Origin: Narthecium ossifragum
Taxonomy: Eukaryota; Streptophyta; Magnoliopsida; Dioscoreales; Nartheciaceae
Reading direction: 5' to 3'
Length of the DNA: 64,000 nucleotides
Assembly: GCA_963920575.1 (NCBI GenBank)
Contig: OY986965.1
Coordinates: 12,042,290 to 12,106,289 of the forward strand
The position numbers and the translations under genes are program-made. Within the stretch, counting starts at the first letter, position 1. The number at the start of each line of letters is the position of its first letter. The notes below the pieces were generated by a model. It did no database searches, had not been told where the DNA came from, and saw only the letters and a program-made list of their open reading frames with translations. Shown piece after piece: positions 11,073-22,841 of the stretch.

Positions 11073-12283
11073 ATAATGTCCTGGATCTTGAGGGCAAATG
11101 ACTTGACAAGTTGAACAATTGTACCCTCTTGAACGAGGCAGAGCTTGACAAGATCACTCAATTCAGAAGTGAGTATTGCACGCTGGAAATGAGTTCCATC
11201 CCACAGTACCAGCTTGTACCTCTCGCCAACAATGACAAAAGCAACCTGAACAATAGGCTGGGTCTTCAGCTCCCCATTTTCCTTGACAGGAAAAGCTCCA
11301 GGAGTGAGACCAATTGTTCCTTCAGCCACAACGCTGGCAGCAGCAGATGGAGGAGCAGCTGCATCAGGCGGACAACTTTTGACTGCTTTGGCAGCTTGAT
11401 CTGCACATGAAGCAAAATGCTTCAAGACCTCAAGCATGGGCAGCTCCCCATTTTCTTTCACCCGAAAAGCTCCAGGAATGAGACCATTTGTTCCTTTTGG
11501 CAACACACTGTCAGCAGCAGATGGAGGAGCAGCAGCATCAGGCTGAGAATTCGCTGCTGCTTTGGCAGCTTGGTGAGGCACTGGCAGCTCCCCATTTTCC
11601 TTAACCGGAAAAGCTCCAGGAATGAGACCAATTATTCCTTTTGGCACAACACTGGCAGCAGCAGATGGAGAAGCAGCAGCATCAGGCTGAGAATTTTCGG
11701 CTGCTTTGGCAGCTTGGTCTAAACATGCAGCAAAATGCTTCAAGACCGGAAGCATGTGCTGGCTCTTCAGCGTCTCATTTTCCTTAAAAGGAAAAGCTCC
11801 AGGAGTGAGACCAATTGTTCCTTTAGCCACAGCTCTGGCAGCAGCAGCAGCAGGATCAGGCTGAGAATTTTTGACTGCTTTGGCAGCTTGGGCTTGAGAT
11901 GCAGCAAAATAATTCATACTTGCAACAACTTTTTCCTTAGTGCTAAATCCTAGAGGACCAAGGAAAGGACCATGCAGAGAAAATGGACAAGTTCCAGGTC
12001 CAGAAGCTGATTGAAAATTTGATGTGGAGAATGGGTTCATTGCAGGAAGAGTTTTACTAGAACGATCACTGGCATTTCTATTAGCAAGTGAAACACCATC
12101 AGGCTGAGGATTGCCAACTGCTGGCTTCGGTTGATTTAGACATGGTGGTACTGATGTCAGGCCCACTGAATAGCTTAAAGGCTGAAATTGATAATACTTG
12201 TAATCTTCTCTCGATGGATTAAATGCAATGAAAGCCTTTTCTACTAAGATTTTGATGTCCTCCAGAACAATTGAACAAAATTC
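11073..12283 (-). pseudogene. RPA1-N-like gene copy 2, exon 2 (acceptor and exon 1 lost)
   Basis: Homologous to copy 1 exon 2 over its whole length. It has the end of the first OB fold (SIVLEDIKILVEKAF), the Ala/Pro-rich linker, and the second RPA70-N-like fold (QPIVQVAFVIVGERYKLVL, WDGTHFQRAILT, GTIVQLVKSF). The frame is intact and joins exon 3 correctly. Two differences stand out. The module around IGLTPGAFPVKENGEL occurs four times here but once in copy 1. The acceptor ttcag of copy 1 reads ttttg here, and no exon 1 is found upstream, where homology stops at about 13025 in transposon sequence. It is probably a truncated pseudogene, unless a new promoter and the internal ATG at 12166 are used. 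Confidence 0.65.
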
Positions 12284-13025
12284 AGTGGTTATGAGTGTTA
12301 GCGCTTAAGAGACAGAAAAAAAGAGTTTGGAAGCAAATAATAGTAGATAAAGCTCTTTCACCTTTAACACAAGGGTGCACATGTGAGCAACAAGAGGATT
12401 TTATAGGCTTCGATAAGAAAAGTGGACAAGAAAAATCATAACATGCATGTAGAATAAAATCTATCGTATTCAATTATTAGTTATGTAGATCTATAGAATA
12501 CAAAACTGTCACTCAAAGGATCCACCTCATGTCAAATGAGAGCATACATATTAACACCTTAGCCTAACAAAAAAGGATACCTAATTCACACTGTGAAGGG
12601 CAAATGATCTTTAAAGCTATCAGCCAAAGTGCAGAAATAAATGAAAATTATCATATAACTCTGTTCTGGGATTTTTTTTTTCCTTTTTCCCCCTCTTTTG
12701 GGAGTGTTACTCATATGGAGGTAGTCAGTAGAGTTGCAGGTATGTACCTCAATGTCCCACTATTAATACAATCCTTCATCACTTTGGAGGCCCAATTGTT
12801 GGTTTGCTTCATTTTTCTATGATGCACCAAATAATAAACTTTTATATCAACGAAGCTAATGATCACAACCTCCTACCCTGAATTTTGTAATAAGAAACAG
12901 AGAGAAATGTCCTCGTGGATTCTCGACCTGAGGTTTAATAAGAGCTCGTGGGCATTCTCCATTATATTGAGACATTCTACTAAACTTGTTACTTTGTTCC
13001 AAGTAGCAAACCTTATTAGGAGATA
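12284..13025 (-). repeat. duplicated intron 1 remnant of copy 2
   Basis: Aligns, with indels, to the 3' part of intron 1 of copy 1 (about 1580-2300); for example ggacaagaaaaatcat, aaaaggataccta and aatgatctttaaagct are shared. The homology breaks at about 13025, where a transposon-like sequence begins. This marks the extent of the tandem duplication. Confidence 0.65.
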
Positions 13026-13026
13026 C

Positions 13027-13594
13027 GGTTTTTTAGGGGGCATTTGGTTGGTGGAATCGTGTGATGCATGAAATCGTGGTGTATGCATCGGGCAGTAGAT
13101 GCACGCGTTTGGTTGTCTTTTGGATCAGCCGATACACTCTGATCCTATATATATACTAGGTGGGACCCTTGCCACCTGACAGGGTAACCATCAGATTAAT
13201 GGATGATTCGGTTATAAAAACCGAATTGGATTAATGGATTAGTATGGATATCATATAAGGTTAACATTATAAGGGGGCGGTTATGCATAATCGTTTTTGC
13301 TCCTTATAATGTTGATGTATATTTAAAACTAATCTAGGGAATATGATAAAAATATACNNNNNNNNNNNNNNNNNNNNNNNNNNNNNNNNNNNNNNNNNNN
13401 NNNNNNNNNNNNNNNNNNNNNNNNNNNNNNNNNNNNNNNNNNNNNNNNNNNNNNNNNNNNNNNNNNNNNNNNNNNNNNNNNNNNNNNNNNNNNNNNNNNN
13501 NNNNNNNNNNNNNNNNNNNNNNNNNNNNNNNNNNNNNNNNNNNNNNNNNNNNNNNNNATTTGTTTGGAGAGTTTGTACGAGGGTGGCTTCCAAT
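13027..13594. mobile_element. left part of an unclassified DNA transposon, with assembly gap
   Basis: Starts gggggcatttggttggtgg, a type of terminus common in plant TIR elements. No transposase or opposite end was recognised. It is split by the 200-N gap and by the hAT insertion at 13595; the sequence resuming at 19560 continues it. Confidence 0.35.
13358..13557. other. assembly gap (200 N)
   Basis: Exactly 200 consecutive N, a placeholder size. Sequence and true length are unknown. Open frames across it are artefacts. Confidence 0.99.
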
Positions 13595-14508
13595 CAGAGC
13601 TGGCCCTAGCTATAGGCAAGTTAGGCAGTTGCCTAGGGCCCCATCTAAAAGAGGGGCCCCCAAAATTAAATACTACCTAAGAGGGTTAAGACCTATACAT
13701 CAATGAAGCCAAGTTATTTTCACAATATCTCTCACCTAGCCACCTAGTCATTGGGCTCAAAAAAAAAAGCTAGCCTTCTAATTATTACAAAAGTAACTGT
13801 TATACCCTAATATGAGGGTTCCTTCAGCTGTCAAAAATAGAAAAGTTGTACATGTGAGGACCTATCCCTCTACCCCTGTGGCTCGTTGTAGATCGCAAGG
13901 GCAATTTGGTATATTGCGTCTTATTGGTTTGTTCCACACCCGCGTGTGCACACACTGACTTGTTTGTGTTAGTGTTTGATTAGAAAGGTTAGGTGGACCC
14001 GGGATCGAAAGATCCGGGATTGAGCTTATGTTTTAGCCCAAGTCTAGCTTCCTGCACTTAAATGATCGATCTTTCCTTGCTAAAAGATCTATCTTTTGGT
14101 GCCAGAAAGTCAAGGCGCGATCGTCATGAAAGATCGATTCATAGGTCGGTTTGTTTGTCTATAAAATGGACGTAACCCTCTTCCTTGAATCCCTTTTAAA
14201 ATCCGCGTTCTTGAGCTAAGAGTTGTTGGATTTTGAAGAGATTTGGGACGATCCAAGGCTTAACAGCTGGGATTGAAGTAGCTATTGCCTAGGTAGGGAT
14301 CCTACCTACGTTTGTTTTCCGGTTTTGTGAGTTTTGAGTTGATTGTGTTTTGTTTCACTTAGATCTCACTGAATACTTGTTAGTTTGTAGTATTTCCACC
14401 GGTTTTGGACTCATGGTCCTTCATACTACCAGATCCAAGGTTTTTGTGGGATTTGGTGGAGTCTTTCGACGGTATTTCTCGCCGGAGGTTTGCCGGAGAA
14501 CCCAACAA

Positions 14509-14813
14509 GATCGATCTTTCTGGGAGAAGGATCGATCCTTCATTGTTGGTCATGCTGAACCCGAGCATGATCGATCATCTGGTGAGGATGATCGATCCTT
14601 GTGCCTTGGGTAGCATGGGATCCCCTTTGTTGTGAGGAGGATCGATCTTCCTGGGAGGAAGGATCGATCTTCCTTGGTGCGGCAAAGAGGGTGCCCTCTG
14701 TCGCGAGGATGATTGATCTTTCTGGGAGGAAGGATCGATCTCCTTTGGCTCGACAGGAAGGGAAGGCTCTCTGTTACTTGGAAGATCGATCTTTCCTTAG
14801 GGAAGGATCGATC
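14509..14813. repeat. paired GATCGATC palindrome array in LTR A
   Basis: GATCGATC (one site degenerate) begins at 14509/14530, 14569/14590, 14640/14662, 14711/14733 and 14784/14806: five pairs, 21-22 bp within a pair, with pair starts 60, 71, 71 and 73 bp apart. A further pair lies upstream at 14064/14086. Flanking bases of each pair are also partly complementary, so each roughly 30-bp unit is an imperfect palindrome. Confidence 0.85.
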
Positions 14814-16062
14814 CTTTGGTGACAGAGAGGAGTTTTCATTGGTTTTGCTCGTGGGGCTTTATATGTACAGTTTTCCTTATAGCAACCATGCTAGCCCCAT
14901 ATTAGGGGCAGTGGTGAACCAGGAAAGTGATGACTCATGGGGTATTTAGAATAAATGGGCGAGTGGCCCTACAACTTTCCTTAGCCTTACATGCCAGCGT
15001 GCGCTGAGGGCTTTTACCTGCGTGGTTTGTCTCTTTTGTTTGCGGGGCTGCTTCCCGATGCAAGTTGCTGGTGAACTGGTTGGCTATTGGTGGTGTACCA
15101 CTGTAGCAGTTCCGGGCCTTAAATATCTGTTCACCACCCCGGGCCGGCAGTATGTCGAGCCCAGACCTTGTTATGCTATCATCACATCCTGCTGCATGCT
15201 TAACTGCTTATATGCGTATGTTCATCGCATGCATCTCTGTTGTACATTTGTTGCATGGTTAGGGCATGGGCGATCTGTGGGTCGCCGTCCCGAGGCTGAA
15301 AGCTCGGATTTAGCCCTAGGACCGAGGTTTGGGTAGTTTGGACTCGGTTTGAATTGTGGTGTACAGTCGAATTCGATGATAGGCCTAGATGACTAGTACA
15401 CATGTTGTTTGGTGATTGTAGAGGTCGTGTCGGTCTCGAGTGGGATGCTATGTTGTAGCCAGTGTCCCACTGTATTGACCCTTGAGTAGAGGGGTTGCCT
15501 ACTCACCGGTGTCATTTCCCGCCTACAGTGTCGTTCCCTGCTTGTGGGCCAGCAGTGTTAGTTCCTGCTTACTGAGTGTGACCTGTCATGTGACCAGTTC
15601 TTCTGGAAGACCATGATCGTGGGCCTCAGGGACACGCGGTGGGGTTATAGGGCCTGTGTATACACCCAGGTCTTATTTGAGGATGATACTGTTGAGTTTC
15701 CCTCTTCCTTCTGAGTGTCGTAGTGTAGTTTCCCTGCTAAGCTTAATTGCTCACTCCTACCCGGGCTGCGTTTTGCAGGTGCAGGCGTTAGCTCCTCTTC
15801 GGTGGCCCCTACCGAGCAGTTGGTCGGCGGTGTGGCGGCGCAAGGAGGAGTCTGAGAGGTGGCAATCTTTTACTGCTTTAAACCTTGTTAGTTAGTCTCA
15901 TACGGGAGTAAATGTTGTATTTGGATCTTCCCCTCTCCGAGGATATGTATATTAAACTCTTTTGGATTTGTAATCTTGGGTTCGAGGTTGTTTAAATTAT
16001 TATCTTTTAATTGAGGGTGTTTTGGTGAACTATTTAGGGAGACCAATAGGTTAGAGGGAACC

Positions 16063-16484
16063 TGATGCATGACAAAACCCGGGCGACCCCGACCGTCGGA
16101 CGGGCATAACTTTCAATCTCTCCATGACCTTGACCCCCGAATCCAAATTCTTCTTCGTTTGGCTTAAAAATTCAATTTGAGTTAAAACTTTCCTTTTTAG
16201 GCAGTTTTATTGGTTTCTATTTTTGGTAACTTTCCTATTTTTAGTAGGATTTCTCTATTGAATTCCGGGTTTAGAACTTGAATAATGTTGTTTGAGTCCA
16301 TGTTTGAGTTGGGTTGGTCTTTCCTTGAAACTATAAAAGGAGGCCTTAGGGTTTGTAGAGTCAGTTTTGGTTGATGAATAAAAATAGGGTTTTTTTGGTT
16401 TCTTCCTCATAGAAATCTGGTTATCTCTCCCATAGAGAGTTTGGTTGTCTCTCCCATCGAGAGATCCACGTTACCCCTGCGCCA
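16063..16484 (+). mobile_element. 422-bp solo LTR nested in LTR A
   Basis: Starts TGATGCATGAC, ends CCTGCGCCA (TG...CA) and is flanked by the perfect 5-bp repeat gaacc (16058-16062, 16485-16489). LTR B lacks this segment at the matching place, which shows the empty site. It contains a TATA-like ctataaaagg (about 16332). Small size suggests a TRIM or a short-LTR copia; no internal region remains. Confidence 0.8.
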
Positions 16485-16571
16485 GAACCCTCGTCAAATT
16501 TTTCCGCGTTTCGTTTGGTACCGGTTCGCGTCGCCCGACCCGGTTGGGCTTTCGCGGGTCGGGGCGCGACA

Positions 16572-16945
16572 ATACATGTTTCAAGAATAATTTTTGGAAC
16601 TTGATATGGACATGTGTCATTTAGTAAATTTTTGACTTACCTTTACTCTCTTTTCACAGCCTTTATCTTCTACCTTTCATCTTCTCTTCTTTCTCCATAC
16701 TCCCTACCATCTTCTCCATGCTCCCTACCATCTGCCATCTCAATGTTCTAGCTGCCACGAGCCTACGGTCCTTAATTTATTGTGCTTGTCGTGCATCTCT
16801 TGCAAGGCTGCGATATCTTCATCTAAATACTTTGCCATCCATCCCTCCCCACTTCAAATCAGGTTTTATCGTTCTTAACTTGTTTTTTGGAAAGTTTTTA
16901 TATATATAAAATTTGTCGAGGATTATTTTATTTTACATTTCCACT
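16572..16945 (+). other. hAT 5' non-coding region
   Basis: hAT sequence resuming after LTR A and leading to the transposase start; no gene. Confidence 0.5.
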
Positions 16946-19440
16946 ATGTCTTCTAGAAAATATGATTCGAGACATGAGCAGCATATGAAAAAAAGAAAAG
17001 TAGATGAATTGATACAATCTCAAAAATTAGCTCTTGATAAATTTGTTACAAATAATAAATCTAGGCCTATAGCAAGTTCAACCGAAGATGTAATTGACCA
17101 ATCAAATACTACATCCGAAATGGACAATAGCGAATTAAGATTAGAAGATGATAAAAATAATTATCAAGAAAATTTAGTTGAAAATGACGCAATTAAAGAA
17201 GATAAAGTTTCTCATAAGATATTAGATTGCACTTCTACAAATATATCTGACCCGGGATATTGAAATGAAATTGATCTACAATTAAGAGATTTAATAGTAG
17301 AAAAAGGTCCAATAAGAGAGGATATTTTAAGTTTTCCTAAAGATGAATTCAATAGAAATTTTTCCATATCACATTATATTAGAAAACTACCAAATGGTGA
17401 CAAGCATGATAGAAAATGGTTAGTGTATTCGAAAGCTTGTGATAAAGTATATTGCTTTTGTTGCAAGTTATTTAGCTCAAAATCTAACATGAGCCAATTA
17501 GCTAATGAAGGTACTAAAGATTGGAAAAATCTTAGTACTAAACTTAAAAGTCATGAAACAAGTAATGAGCACATTACCAACATGAATGCTTGGATAGAGT
17601 TAGAAATAAGATTATTAAAGGATAAGACAATAGATAAAAGCATTCAAGAACAAATTAATAGGGAAAAAGTCTATTGGAAGAAAGTATTATTTAGAATTAT
17701 TTCTATAGTTAAGAATTCGGCTAAAAATAACTTAGCATTTCGTGGAACCAAGGAAAAGGTATATCAAGAAAATAATGGAAATTTTTTGAGTTTGATTGAA
17801 ATGATTGCAGAATTTGATCCGGTAATGAAAAAACATATTCAACGTATTCAAAGTGGTGAAATTCATAACCATTATCTCTGGCATAAAATACAAAATGAAC
17901 TAATACAACTATTGTCATTGGAAGTTAAGAATATCATTGTTAATAATGTTATAAAAGCAAAATATTTTTCTGTTATACTTGATTGCACTCATGATATTAG
18001 TCACAAAGAACAAATGACACTTGTTTTGCGATGCGCAGATGTGACAATAACTCTAATAAAAATTGAAGAGTATTTTATATAGTTTTTAGAAGTAGATGAT
18101 ACATCAGGAAAATGACTTTTTGATGAACTTATAAGTGCAATAGAAAACCTTGAACTTGATATTGATGATATAAGAGAACAAGGATATGACAATGGCTCTA
18201 ATATGAAAGGTAAACAACAAGGGGTACAAAAAAGACTACTAGATGTAAATCCTAGAGCATTCTATGCATCATGTTGTTGTCATAATCTTAACTTAGTACT
18301 TTGTGATATGGCTAACTCTTGCTCTAGAGCTATGTCTTTTTTTGGAGTTGTGCAACGTTTATATTCTTTGTTTTCTTCTTCGACAAAAAGATGGAAAATT
18401 CTTCAAGATCATATATCTACTTTGTCTCTTAAACGACTATCACAAACACGATCGGAAAGTCGCATCGAGAGTATTAAGGCAATTAGATTCCAAGCACCAC
18501 AAATAAGAGATGTTTTACTTCAATTAGCAAAACTAAGTGAAGATCCTAAGACTAGCAGTGAAGCTAAATGTTTAGCAACATATGAAATGGAAAATTTTGA
18601 GTTTTTGCTAAGCACGGTTATTTGGTATTATATATTATTTGTTGTTAATTCAGTTAGTAAAATTCTACAGTCTAAAGATATGCATATTGATGTTGCTATA
18701 GATCAACTAAATGGTCTTATTTCTTTTTTAAGAAAATATCGATAAACTGGATTTGCATCTGCTTTGATTTCATCTAAAGAAGTTGCAAATGATATGGAAA
18801 TAGAACCAATGTTCCAAGAAAAGAGAGTGATTCGTAGAAAAAAACAATTTGATGAAAATAGTAATGAGAATATAATACAATCAGTCGAAGAGTTTTTTAG
18901 AATCAATTATTTTATTTACATAGTAGATCAAGCTATTGCTGCGATAGAGACTAGATTTGAGCAATTTAAATTATATGAGCATATTTTTAGTTCTCTATTT
19001 AGTTTGAAAAAATTACAATCACTAGATGACAAGGGTTTGAAGAAATATTGTCTTAATCTTGAAAACTTTTTAAGAAATGGCCAATCTTTCGATATGGACG
19101 GCTTGGATTTATATCATGAACTAAAGCTTTTGAAAAAAAAATTTCCATTAGAAAATAACAATCCAATTTAAATCTTGAACTATATCAAAAGACTAGATTG
19201 TTTTCCGAATACCTCTATCGCATATAGAATATTGTTGACATTGTAACGGTTGCTTCTGCAGAAAGAAGCTTTTTAAAATTGAAGCTAATAAAATCTTACT
19301 TGCGATCAACCATGTCACAAGAAAGATTAAATGGATTAGTTATGTTATCTATGGAAAAAGATATATTAACTAAACTTGAATATAAAAAGTTAATCAGTAC
19401 TTTCGCAGCCCAAAAAGCTAGAAGGATGATTTTTAAATAA
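16946..19440 (+). pseudogene. hAT transposase (TTF zinc finger / DUF4371 type), decayed
   Basis: Begins MSSRKYDSRHEQHMKKRKVDE. A TTF-type zinc-finger region surrounds KWLVYSKACDKVYCFCCKLF (about 17420-17475). The DUF4371/catalytic region follows (LDCTHDISHKEQMTLVLRC, about 17970-18040; GYDNGSNMKGKQQGVQ, about 18185-18230). The C-terminal hAT dimerisation segment is near TVASAERSFLKL and SMSQERLNGL-like residues (about 19240-19340). Several stops break it: a TGA at about 17261 where Trp is expected, further stops near 18080, 18113 and 18743, and frame changes after 19170. This protein type is often annotated in plants as zinc finger MYM-type 1-like. It cannot encode an active enzyme. Confidence 0.85.
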
Positions 19441-19559
19441 GCTTATCATATTTAATTAATTTAATCTTCTTATGAACTATGATTAGTAAATACTTAAGGG
19501 ACTTGTTTGATTTCTTTGCCTAGGGCCCCAAAATTGATTGGGCCGGCCCTACTTCCAAT

Positions 19560-21060
19560 GGATTTCGATTGGAGCCTAGTGACATGCATAATGATGTTAG
19601 ACAATCCACTGGACCACATGTTCCTCTAATGCACGACGATAGGTATCTCTTCTTCAAGCTTCCATTTGAATGCTAACGGGATGGGGCATATATGTTTGTA
19701 TGTACATGTAGTTGATTGTATCCATGATTTTTTCTTGGATGTCTTTGTAAATATTGTTAATGCCCTTCTTTTTTTTGTTTAATTATGTGCTTTTTTGTGA
19801 TATACCTACATTTGTCAGGCCTTTAACCTTAAGCATGTTAACTTAAGTATGTTTTTAGGTATATGTAGTCCAATACCTAATTATGAGAGGTAGAGGAAGA
19901 GTATTTGGAAGTGAAGAGACAGATCAGCTGGAATTGATGGAAGTGGCAGAGCAAGAGAGACTACATCTGGAAGGAGCCAAGAGAGGTTCTGGGAGAGGTT
20001 CTGTTGATGCTGGTAGAGGCATGGGTAGAGAGAATACTAGAATGCACCCACAGGGGTTAGGGGTTAGGGCTAGCTGATGGGTCATCAATATCAATTGCTC
20101 AAAGTCAACTTCAGCCTCTTGGGCATGTGCAACCTACTACTAGTATGATGAGAGGACCACCTTCTCTGATGTGGGGCCAGCTAATTTAATGATGATGAAG
20201 CCACCAGCTCCTGTGATACATCTTGTGAGACCAGCTCATGTGATAAATGGATCAGCTCCTGTGATGACGACACCATCTCCATCAACACAGTATACACTAA
20301 TTGAGTAAATTACTCGACCAACCTTTAATGACATGAGGCAACTTATTGTATATGTTGTAACTATTCCAATTGTCCTTTGTAGTCCACAACTACTAACAAC
20401 TCCTCAAATGACTCCACATGGTTTGGGAATGGGTTTATATTACCCTTCAACATCTAGGAGCAAAGTTCAATCCAGGAGCGGTTGGGGAGGGAGGCAAGGG
20501 AAGGGTGCCATGTAGGAATTGAAGTTATGGATTGTATTGTAATCAACCATGAAACATCTATTTTGGTTTGATACTCTAATTTGAAGTGTTAAAATTTTGG
20601 TTTGAAATCGGATGTAATTTCCTATGGAACATCCATGGCAATGTTGGGTTGCAACTTTTTGATTGGGTATAATGTTTTGGTCATCTTCAACAAATTAATA
20701 TGTTGAATGTAATGTTACATTGTTTTGGTCATCTATGCTAATTGTAATGTTATGTATGACATTGTTTTGGTAATTTATGACAATGTAGGGCTGCAGTTAT
20801 ATCAACCAAATGAAAATGTGCTTTCAATAGATTGTTCAATTGTTGGATTGGGATCATGTGCCTTCAATATTTCTATACCGCAGTATATTGACAATATGTC
20901 AATGACATGCAATTGTTGATCTGCAATTCCTGGAGTTGTTTAGTTTGATACATGTGAAAGACAATACATTCTCACAGATAATATTCATCGCTGAATACAT
21001 CAAATTGCAATACATTCCCAGGTAAGCTTGAGGAGTACATCTATTGCAGAATACATCAAA
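19560..21060. other. degenerate sequence right of the hAT, with short Arg/Gly-rich frames
   Basis: Continuation of the older element that hosts the hAT. Plus-strand frames at 19883-20077 (RGRGRVFGSEETDQ) and 20333-20515 are Gly/Arg-rich and resemble the low-complexity C-terminal tails of Mutator-type transposases. The resemblance is weak and no catalytic domain is present. A TTGTTTTGGT-type phrase recurs at 20650-20770. Confidence 0.3.
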
Positions 21061-21259
21061 CTTTAAGTCATTACATACTCAGATTGTCTTGAAATCAATC
21101 TACTCCATAGTACAAAAGGAAGACAACTAAATCCTAGAAAATAAACAATAGGATCAGCGAGAGAGGTATGGAAAAAACAAACCACGCAACCAGAAAAGGT
21201 TTTCAAATTGTCTTTATGCATCTTTTCGAGGATTAGTGTCGATGCAAATGCCTTTTCTT

Positions 21260-21560
21260 TCATGAGATAATCTTACTCATCAGAACGTTCTCCAGATCTT
21301 GAACCTGATGCTTCAAATCGAGGGTTGAATGTTTAGCCTCATCTACCCACATGAAAAAGCCACACCCATACTCTTCAACATTCTGAAAAATCAACCATCA
21401 TAGCAAAATTAGAAAGAAGCTTAGTAATAGTCTTCCTAAGCATGGAGGAAGACATATACTATACATTGTATATTGGGCAGCCATAAAGGCTACACCCTTT
21501 GCTTTTACTTCAAGTTGAATGTCGAACGCTACACGGCTCGTTGTAGAGGCAGCACGCGCA
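21260..21560 (-). pseudogene. GRF-type zinc finger fragment, two exons
   Basis: Minus-strand exon A (21465-21560) starts CACCLYNEPC and ends CSLYGCPIYN, with an in-frame TGA between. A GTATAG donor follows. Exon B starts after a tttttcag acceptor at 21382 and reads NVEEYGCGFFMWVDEAKHST. Joined, they show the GRF zinc-finger layout (Cys pair, then YGCP.Y, then GCGFFMWVDE) followed by a helical tail (KHQVQDLENVLMS). GRF fingers bind nucleic acids and occur in plant transposon-associated and topoisomerase-type proteins. The premature stop and missing surroundings make this a relic. Confidence 0.55.
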
Positions 21561-21984
21561 TAGTTACGGCGGAGCTAATTGAAGCCACATGAGAACCCAT
21601 CGAGCATGATGTTGTAGTGGTTGCCCATCTAATCTTCATGGTAACAACAACCGAAAGAAATTGGAGGCAAAGGGAGAACGGAACCCGGATTAGCTCTCAA
21701 TAGAGGTCTAATAGAGGAAGGAGATGACCGTTGGGAGTATTTTATTCAAGTTTAAACCAACCTATGCTCTGAGGGTGATGGCATTTAAGTAACTCCATCC
21801 ATCGCCGTCAACCTCAAACAACGTAAGGAGGAATGATCATTAGATATCTGACGGAAAGTAAATCCAGGGATACATAATATTTTTCAGGGTAACATTGTAA
21901 ATTTTTCGAATTTAGGGGTAATTATGTAAATTTAAAGGTTTTCAGGATTATATATATGCAATTTCCCCCCTTTTTTTGAGCAGA
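21561..21984. other. unassigned stretch
   Basis: No coding frame, no recognised repeat. Contains a poly-C/T run near 21965. Confidence 0.4.
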
Positions 21985-22157
21985 ATAAATGGGTCTTTAT
22001 ATATGCGCCACGCTAATGTATAAGTGCACCACACTTTTTAAAAATACCAAAAATACCCTTTCTCCCTCTCTCTTGTGGTGATGGTGGTGGTGCTGGCCAT
22101 CGATGGCAAGGTGGACAGGGTCAGCTGCAGCGGTCGGCGAGGCCGAGCGGGAGGAGG

Positions 22158-22189
<32 letters not shown>

Positions 22190-22841
22190 GAGAGAGAACG
22201 GAACGTCAAGCGCGCGCGCGCAGGGGGGGGGGGGCACATTACTGCCCCTCTCCTCAATCGCGTCTCTCACCATTGCCTCCTAGCCGTGAGCAACACCGCC
22301 GAACGTCTTCGACCTTGTTAAAGCTCCCACACCGCCGCCTTCTTGCTGCGAGCAACACCACCACGCCCAACCTCCATTGATCCCGGCGAAGGTCCCCACA
22401 GCCACCTCTCCTCCTTCTTTGGCGAAGCCTCAAGCACCACGACGAGCTATGACCACCCTGTAGCGCCCCAGATCCCCTCTTGACCTCTCCCGACACCGCC
22501 CGCAGCGCCAGAAACTCCTCCTCACCGACGGAGCACCACCCGAGCTTCACCTCATCGAAGCCCGGCGCCGTCACCTCCCTTCACCACCGCCCCGACCTCC
22601 AAATCCCCATCTATCACCAGATCTGAGTACCCCACACCCTCCCGCCTCTCTCTCTTCCCTTTCCCCGATGAGATCCGGTTCGATCCGGCAATTTCCTGCT
22701 GTCGTTGGCCGCGGCTCTTCTTCTCCAAGAGAGCCAACGTTGCGCCACCGACGATCCAACCAGGGGATCGAGTCCCCATGCCACCACGATCACATCCCCA
22801 CCGGTGCCGATGACCGAACATCCCTCCTTGGCGATTGCTGC
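21985..22841. mobile_element. end of a TIR element, GC-rich interior
   Basis: About 120 bp from gggtctttatatatgc through aatgtataagtgcacc to ggtggtggtgctggcca is repeated, inverted and about 75% alike by eye, at 52790-52930. The rest is GC-rich with a (GA)n tract (about 22155-22200) and weak open frames on both strands that I do not accept as genes. LTR E is inserted at 22842. It may be one end of a single element whose other end is at 52.9 kb, or one of two separate relatives. Confidence 0.4.

Larger units (their letters stand above)
13853..16571 (+). mobile_element. solo LTR A (TGTGAGGACC group)
   Basis: Starts TGTGAGGACC and ends GGGGCGCGACA. The flanks gtaca/ataca are a 5-bp TSD with one mismatch. 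It is collinear with solo LTR B (29640-31939), sharing a TATA region (tataaaatgg at about 14160), the palindrome array, a segment with cgaggctgaaagctcgg, and ctacccgggctgcgttttgcag. Removing the nested 422-bp LTR plus TSD gives about 2.29 kb, the same as B. No protein-coding internal region is present, so it is a solo LTR. The short open frames inside are not genes. Confidence 0.85.
13595..19551 (+). mobile_element. hAT transposon with nested LTRs
   Basis: Flanked by the exact 8-bp direct repeat cttccaat (13587-13594 and 19552-19559), the TSD length of hAT elements. The termini are imperfect inverted repeats: CAGAGCTGGCCC at left and, read inward on the other strand, TAGGGCCGGCCC at right. 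Near both ends the phrase TTGCCTAGGGCCCC recurs. Inside is a decayed hAT transposase (16946-19440). The element was later opened by solo LTR A (13853-16571); without it the hAT is about 3.2 kb. Confidence 0.88.

Noticed and set aside
13267..13619. Open reading frames across 13267-13619
   Set aside because: They run through the 200-N gap and consist mostly of unknown residues.
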